From assembly GCA_028293725.1 (NCBI GenBank), contig JAQGOE010000047.1, positions 1 through 47,267 of the forward strand: a stretch of 47,267 bases of DNA, given 5' to 3'. Origin of the DNA: Gammaproteobacteria bacterium (GTDB taxonomy: Bacteria; Pseudomonadota; Gammaproteobacteria; Steroidobacterales; Steroidobacteraceae). This document shows, piece by piece, positions 43,266 to 47,267 of this stretch; the stretch's first letter is position 1; each line of letters starts with the position of its first letter. The translations under genes and the position numbers were made by a program. The notes beneath the pieces were generated by a model, which was not told the DNA's origin, did not search any database, and saw only the letters and a list, made by a program, of their open reading frames with translations.

Positions 43266-44677
43266 GGCGTCTGCTCCTGCGGCTGACGCGACTGCGGCTC
43301 CTGCTGCATCTCCTGTGGTTGCGGCGGCGGTTCCTGCCGTTGCGCCTGCCCCTGCCAACGCCCCGCCAGCATATCCAGCATATCGGCGATCTGCCGCCGC
43401 TCGCCCAGATTGCCCAGGTGCCCGCCATGGTCATAGACCGCGATGCGACTTCCCAGCGTGGTCCGCAGCCACGCCAGCTCCGCCTTGTCTAGAATCAGGT
43501 CGTCACTGTTGGTCTGCACATAGTAATCGCCATTGTCGCGCAGAGCCGCGCCGATGATGTCGAGACGATTTTCAGCCTGCAACGATTGCGGCGTCGAGCC
43601 CGGCCGGTGCGCCATATAGTAAGGGGCGAATACCTTGTTGAAATACTCCGCGAAGGTCTTATTCCGCAAAGTGCGCCCGATCTGCTCCAGTGAATCTCCG
43701 GCGCCGGGCGGATGCTGTGGATCGATCACGACACCCGAGCGGGCGTACAGGTCGCCGGCAAAAAACACATCGACCAGCTCGAGACGGAAGGTCAGCGCGA
43801 TCGCCGCCGAAAAATCCGCATCCGTCCGGAGAACGCTGGCCGCAGCGCCGAGTAGATCGGTGTCGTCGATCTGCACCTTGTCGGAAGCCCGATACAGGTT
43901 GGCCAGCCGTGTATAGAGTTTCCGATAAAGATTCTCGAGGCCGGCGTCGCCCGAGCCGATATTCAGCGCGAACAACTGGTCGAGCCGGTTGATGGAGGAG
44001 AACAGGCTCACCGGCGGATTGATCATCACCGCGCGGTGGATCTTCAGCTTGCCCTCCGTCGCGTCAATCGATTTGACGATCGCCGCGTTGGCCCCGCCGA
44101 GGCTGTAGCCGAGCACGTCGATATCGGTAATCGGGGCGTGTCGCGGCAGGTGAGCGATGATTCTCTGCATCGCTGCATACAAGTCGTGGCCATCCTGGAG
44201 AAGATCGCCCGCGACACCCGTACTGGATGTAGAGACGATGAATCCCGGAAACGTTGGCGAGGGCAGCGTCAGGACGTGGTAGCCGGCCCCGTAAAGCGCC
44301 CCCCGCAGAGTCGACAGCTTCGTGGTGTTGCCATCGCTACCGGTGCCGGAGATGACGATTGCCAGAGGTGCCGGCTTGTCCTGCGCTGAAAACCAGACGC
44401 GCAACCGGCTGTCGAACCACAGCACCTTAGGCACCGGGCGCGCCCAGGGCATGGAGATGTCTATCTCTTGCAACGGCACTGTCGCCGGCATGGGCGCGAT
44501 GTCCTGCGGAGGCGTACCAAACACCGTCGCGCGGAGCGCGGCGGAATCCGCCAGCCCGGTAGCGGGGTCGTTGTCGGGTGCTGGCGCAGCCAATGCCGAT
44601 GTTGGCCCGACGAGCAGGTGAGGCACGGCGAAAAGCGCCAGCAACCAGCCCCTTCTCCGCGGCAGACCTCGAATCAA
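43262..44677 (-). CDS. exported alpha/beta hydrolase
   Basis: About 471 residues if started at TTG 44677, which gives a signal peptide (RRRGWLLALFAVPHLLVGPTSALA). The frame is open to 44848, but that stretch overlaps the acetamidase-like gene and consists of 5-residue repeats, so the start is uncertain. The nucleophile elbow is GYSLGG in DIDVLGYSLGGANAAIV; VISGTGSDGN forms an oxyanion-type loop and YDHGGHLGN near the end supplies the likely histidine. The C-terminus is Pro/Gln/Glu-rich. Proteins like this are often found next to mlaA and may act on lipids; that is inference. Confidence 0.85.
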   Translation of the reverse strand: MIRGLPRRRGWLLALFAVPHLLVGPTSALAAPAPDNDPATGLADSAALRATVFGTPPQDIAPMPATVPLQEIDISMPWARPVPKVLWFDSRLRVWFSAQDKPAPLAIVISGTGSDGNTTKLSTLRGALYGAGYHVLTLPSPTFPGFIVSTSSTGVAGDLLQDGHDLYAAMQRIIAHLPRHAPITDIDVLGYSLGGANAAIVKSIDATEGKLKIHRAVMINPPVSLFSSINRLDQLFALNIGSGDAGLENLYRKLYTRLANLYRASDKVQIDDTDLLGAAASVLRTDADFSAAIALTFRLELVDVFFAGDLYARSGVVIDPQHPPGAGDSLEQIGRTLRNKTFAEYFNKVFAPYYMAHRPGSTPQSLQAENRLDIIGAALRDNGDYYVQTNSDDLILDKAELAWLRTTLGSRIAVYDHGGHLGNLGERRQIADMLDMLAGRWQGQAQRQEPPPQPQEMQQEPQSRQPQEQTP

Positions 44678-44701
44678 CTCGCGACGCCCGTCACAGCGGT
44701 A

Positions 44702-44769
44702 CTCATCAGACCGGGGCTCATCAGACCGGGGCTCAACACACCGGGACCCAACACACTGAGACTCATCAC
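44702..44769. repeat. 15 bp tandem repeats, about 4.5 copies
   Basis: Units at 44702-44716, 44717-44731, 44732-44746 and 44747-44761 and a partial unit to 44769. The first two are identical (CTCATCAGACCGGGG); later ones have diverged. The array fills the gap between the acetamidase-like gene and the alpha/beta hydrolase. It is read as a 5-residue repeat (SDEPR) only if the hydrolase started far upstream. Confidence 0.85.
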
Positions 44770-45797
44770 TTCGCGACAAAGATGCTCTTCGGCATGCGCA
44801 CGTGAACGCCATAGTTCGGCTTATCGACGAGCTGCGTGATAGCAACATTTCCGGCGAGGCTCACGAGTTGATAGGCCTGATGCTTGGTGAGCTTTCTTTG
44901 CACGGCCACAAAATCAATCATCTCCTGGATCGCGGCCTTGGTGGCCACTGCCAGATCCGGATCGGTCGCCATGCTGATGTAGTCCGTCGCGGTTTCCGCA
45001 CGCGGCCATGTCAACTTCATGTCTTTACGCACGGTGAGCTGCAAACGCCCACGCAGGGAAGTCTCTATCGCCGTCTGGTCGACTTCACCGTCGCCTTGCG
45101 CGGCGTGCCCGTCCCCGATTTCGAACAACGCTCCACGGGTGAAGATAGGGATATAGAGCGTAGTGCCCGCAACGAGCTCGCGATTGTCAAGGTTACCGGC
45201 GTGGCGGCCCGGTGGATTGCTGCTAACGCGCCCCAGCTCCGGCGCGGGCGCTACACCCATACTGCCAAAAAAGGGATGCAACGGCAGCACAATGCCCGGA
45301 GCAAACTCGGAGGTCATCCGACTGCGATCGAGATTCAGAATCTTGCTGGGCGTGTCCGGCTCGCAGTTCTCCGGCAGAAAACCCTTGCAACCGTTGTAGC
45401 CATAGTCGAGTGGCAGCAGGATCGCCAGGATCTTCACTTCCAGCACATCGCCAGGCTCCGCGCCCTCGACATACACAGGGCCGGTGAGAACATGACCACC
45501 CGGTCCTTTGCGATCACCCGTGACCTCTTCGACAATGGCTTTGAGTGAGGCCTGGATCTTCTGGTCCGGCACACCCGCCTTGGCAAGACCCGCCGGGGTA
45601 TTGGTCAACACTGTATCGACGTCAATGATGTCGCCCGAATCGATATGTAGCGCTGGTTTCGCATCCGACCAGTAATACCCGTAGGCCACGGTCGACGGTG
45701 TCACTTCGAGACGGTGGGTTTTCGGGGGCTGGGCAGAGGCAGCAAGCATCGTTCCGAGTGCAACAACGCTGGCGTAGGCGAGTAGAGGTAATTTCAT
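44766..45797 (-). CDS. exported acetamidase/formamidase-family protein
   Basis: 343 residues, ATG at 45797. The signal peptide (MKLPLLAYASVVALGTMLAASA) sends it to the periplasm. HIDSGDIIDVDTVLTN, GPGGHVLTGPVYVEGAEPGDVLEV and FEIGDGHAAQGDGEVDQTAIETS match the FmdA/AmdA family, with the HAAQGDGE motif central to the active site. The family hydrolyses short-chain amides to ammonia; the export signal is unusual for a formamidase but common in a periplasmic subgroup. The ATG lacks a strong Shine-Dalgarno sequence. It is the first gene of the operon with the hydrolase, mlaA and DUF4105. Confidence 0.92.
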   Translation of the reverse strand: MKLPLLAYASVVALGTMLAASAQPPKTHRLEVTPSTVAYGYYWSDAKPALHIDSGDIIDVDTVLTNTPAGLAKAGVPDQKIQASLKAIVEEVTGDRKGPGGHVLTGPVYVEGAEPGDVLEVKILAILLPLDYGYNGCKGFLPENCEPDTPSKILNLDRSRMTSEFAPGIVLPLHPFFGSMGVAPAPELGRVSSNPPGRHAGNLDNRELVAGTTLYIPIFTRGALFEIGDGHAAQGDGEVDQTAIETSLRGRLQLTVRKDMKLTWPRAETATDYISMATDPDLAVATKAAIQEMIDFVAVQRKLTKHQAYQLVSLAGNVAITQLVDKPNYGVHVRMPKSIFVAK

Positions 45798-45897
45798 AGG
45801 CCCAATAACTTAGCACGCTTTATCTGAAGCGCGACCGGGAACAAAAGTCGCACTGCCCCGTTTCGGAAGCATCACCCGAGGAAACTCTGCACCAAAG

Positions 45898-47034
45898 ATG
45901 ACCGATCAGCCGCCTCCTTCGCTTCTCGCCCACGGCGCCGAGCAACTCAGTCTCGTAACCGTCGACGCGTACAACGCGGAGTTGCGCAGTTCCGAAGGGT
46001 TTGTCGGCGACCGCGCCAGCAAGCGGGCTTTCGTAGCGATCATCGACGACTGGCGCGCGCGCGTCCGGCAGGCCGGCGAAGATCCGTTCGGTGATACACC
46101 GACTGCCGAAATCAGCAAAAAGCAGCTCGATAAGGTCATGGCGCAAGGCGATGCGGAGGCGGCCGGCATCATTCAGGGCGCCATCGAGGAATTCTCGCAG
46201 GAATTCGCGCAGGTCATCCGCCGGTTCCTGCGATTGAAGAATTGGAAAGATGTCCAACGTATCGCCGTGGGGGGCGGGCTGCGGCAAAGCCGCATCGGCG
46301 AGCTCGCCATCGGCCGCACCGCCATCATACTCAAAGCCAGTGGCTTCGAAGTCGATCTCAAACCGATTCAGTACGAGCCGGATCACGCCGGCCTGGTCGG
46401 CAGTGTGCAACTCCTGCCCTCATGGATTCTCGCCGGTCACGACAGCATCCTCGCCGTCGACATTGGTGGCAGCAACATCCGCGCGGGAATTGTCGAACTG
46501 AACGCGAAAAAGAACCCCGACTTTTCAGCAGCCGTCGTCGGACGTTTCGAGCTGTGGCGACACAGCGAGGACAGCCCGGCTCGCGAGGACGCAGTGAAGC
46601 GCCTGATCGAGATGCTCGTGGATCTCATCAAGCGCGCCGAAAAAGATGAACTGAAGCTCGCGCCATTCATTGGCATCGGCTGTCCCGGCGTCATCCGCTC
46701 CGACGGCACGATCGATCGTGGCGGTCAGAATCTGCCGGGTAACTGGGAAGTGAAAAGCTTCAACCTGCCGAATCTGCTGCGGGAAGCGATCCCGAAGATT
46801 GGCGACCACGAGACGCTCGTGGTCATGCACAACGACGCGGTGGTGCAGGGCTTGAGCGAAGTCCCGTTCATGCGAGACATACAACACTGGGGCGTGTTGA
46901 CGATCGGCACCGGCCTCGGCAACGCGTGCTTCACGAACCGGGAGAGCGCGGAAAAAGAGCCCGAGAAGGCCGAGAAGGCCGAGAAGGCCGAGAAGGCTGA
47001 GAAGGCTGAGAAGAAGTCGTCCGAGAAAAAGTGA
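45898..47034 (+). CDS. ROK-family sugar kinase with circularly permuted domain order
   Basis: 378 residues, ATG at 45898. Complete ROK kinase motifs occur, but in rotated order. Residues ~70-170 resemble the C-terminal lobe of a ROK kinase: ISKKQLDKVMAQGDAEAA, AVGGG at 123-127 (adenosine loop) and DHAGLVGSVQ at 162-171. The normal N-terminal elements follow: DIGGSNIR at 188-195 (phosphate 1), GIGCPG, GGQNLPGNW, HNDA at 311-314 with catalytic Asp313, and GTGLG at 337-341 (phosphate 2). The zinc Cys cluster is absent. The last 28 residues are a Glu-Lys-Ala repeat. It should phosphorylate a hexose or similar sugar; the substrate is unknown. An upstream GAGGAAA is 13 bases from the start. Confidence 0.88.
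   Translation: MTDQPPPSLLAHGAEQLSLVTVDAYNAELRSSEGFVGDRASKRAFVAIIDDWRARVRQAGEDPFGDTPTAEISKKQLDKVMAQGDAEAAGIIQGAIEEFSQEFAQVIRRFLRLKNWKDVQRIAVGGGLRQSRIGELAIGRTAIILKASGFEVDLKPIQYEPDHAGLVGSVQLLPSWILAGHDSILAVDIGGSNIRAGIVELNAKKNPDFSAAVVGRFELWRHSEDSPAREDAVKRLIEMLVDLIKRAEKDELKLAPFIGIGCPGVIRSDGTIDRGGQNLPGNWEVKSFNLPNLLREAIPKIGDHETLVVMHNDAVVQGLSEVPFMRDIQHWGVLTIGTGLGNACFTNRESAEKEPEKAEKAEKAEKAEKAEKKSSEKK
46963..47013 (+). repeat. 9 bp tandem repeat encoding an Glu-Lys-Ala tail
   Basis: GAGAAGGCC (or ...GCT) occurs five times in a row from 46963 to 47007, followed by a partial GAGAAG. It encodes the (EKA)n tail of the ROK-like kinase, residues 356-372. Such runs change length easily by slippage, so the number may vary between strains. 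Confidence 0.9.
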
Positions 47035-47169
47035 GTTCGAGCGCGCCGCCGCGCGCTGGAATGAACTCGAGCGCCACCGGGCGCAGGTATGAGATCTAGC
47101 GCCGCCCCGGCGCTAGAATGAGCTTCAGCGCCGCCGGGCGCTGGTATGAATCTTCCGGCCGGCCTGGTA
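47032..47169. repeat. tandem array of ~29 bp GC-rich hairpin units
   Basis: Four units at 47032-47061, 47062-47089, 47090-47118 and 47119-47146, each starting TGA and holding an AGCGCC...GGCGCT-type inverted repeat, plus a degenerate fifth (47147-47169) with CCGGCCGG. The second and fourth share the core GCGCC-CCGGGCGC and GGTA ending. The array covers the stop codon of the kinase gene and the tail of the opposing gene, and may stop transcription from both sides. Confidence 0.85.
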
Positions 47170-47267
47170 AAGCGCAACCATCATCCGGCTGTGCGCCAGG
47201 AATTTACTGACCTGCTCTTCCGAGTCGAGGCGTTGCGAAGCCGCCATCACGGCCTGTCTTGCGACCT
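47125..47267 (-). CDS. C-terminal end of an unidentified protein (5' end outside window)
   Basis: An open frame runs on the minus strand from the window edge to TGA at 47127-47125, giving 46 residues: the visible part includes AASQRLDSEEQVSKFLAHSRM then MVALYQAGRKIHTSARRR. It reads like genuine coding sequence, with mixed composition and a helical pattern. I do not recognise the family. Its last codons lie inside the hairpin array, so the repeat supplies the Arg-rich end. Convergent with the kinase gene. Confidence 0.5.
   Translation of the reverse strand, partial: VARQAVMAASQRLDSEEQVSKFLAHSRMMVALYQAGRKIHTSARRR

Noticed and set aside
47032..47169. CRISPR array
   Set aside because: Units are contiguous without unique spacers and are GC-rich hairpins; no cas genes are present.
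46725..47177. 150-residue minus-strand frame with IPAPGGA repeats
   Set aside because: It arises from reading the hairpin array and the antisense of the kinase tail; not a credible protein.

Overview
The window is GC-rich, densely packed chromosomal DNA from a Gram-negative bacterium. TonB receptor, MlaA and lipoprotein genes imply an outer membrane. The gene set (UdgX/radical-SAM pair, PrnB-like protein, GlxA regulators, MHS and NCS1 transporters, peroxiredoxin-glutaredoxin) suggests an aerobic gammaproteobacterium, perhaps of the Steroidobacteraceae/Nevskiales type; that placement is inference. No phage, insertion sequence, tRNA, rRNA or CRISPR array was seen.

Layout. 1-1407: tail of a periplasmic-type protein and two tandem small membrane proteins. 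1442-4203: an SOS-boxed DNA-repair operon (radical SAM protein plus DUF4130-UdgX fusion). 4260-9788: an MHS transporter, a secreted M20 amidohydrolase and an osmoprotectant ABC transporter. 9891-20342: redox and stress genes (OsmC, peroxiredoxin-glutaredoxin, old yellow enzyme), a PrnB-like protein, a short asparaginase, two SDRs, a metallopeptidase, a GlxA-type regulator with a clear operator, and a cluster of small basic/EF-hand proteins.

20444-35457 is the most interesting part. A six-gene minus-strand operon (TonB receptor, M20 deacylase, HpaB-type monooxygenase, RidA-like protein, DUF1028 protein, NCS1 permease) is preceded by a leader carrying a guanidine-I (ykkC subtype 1) riboswitch on the minus strand at about 28332-28439. 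Upstream lie a nitrilase-family amidase and a divergent, translationally coupled operon (second NCS1 permease, unknown protein, 2-oxoglutarate/Fe(II) oxygenase), then an agmatinase-like ureohydrolase and a gamma-glutamyltransferase. Together they look like an uptake and breakdown system for a guanidino or N-heterocyclic compound. Most guanidine-I riboswitches control efflux or guanidine carboxylation, so an import and catabolism operon is unusual.

35462-47267: glycogen phosphorylase, transketolase, a small lipoprotein, Dps, a coupled envelope operon (acetamidase-like protein, alpha/beta hydrolase, MlaA, DUF4105 protein), and a ROK-family sugar kinase whose motif order indicates circular permutation. 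The window ends in a tandem array of GC-rich hairpins between this gene and the tail of an opposing gene.
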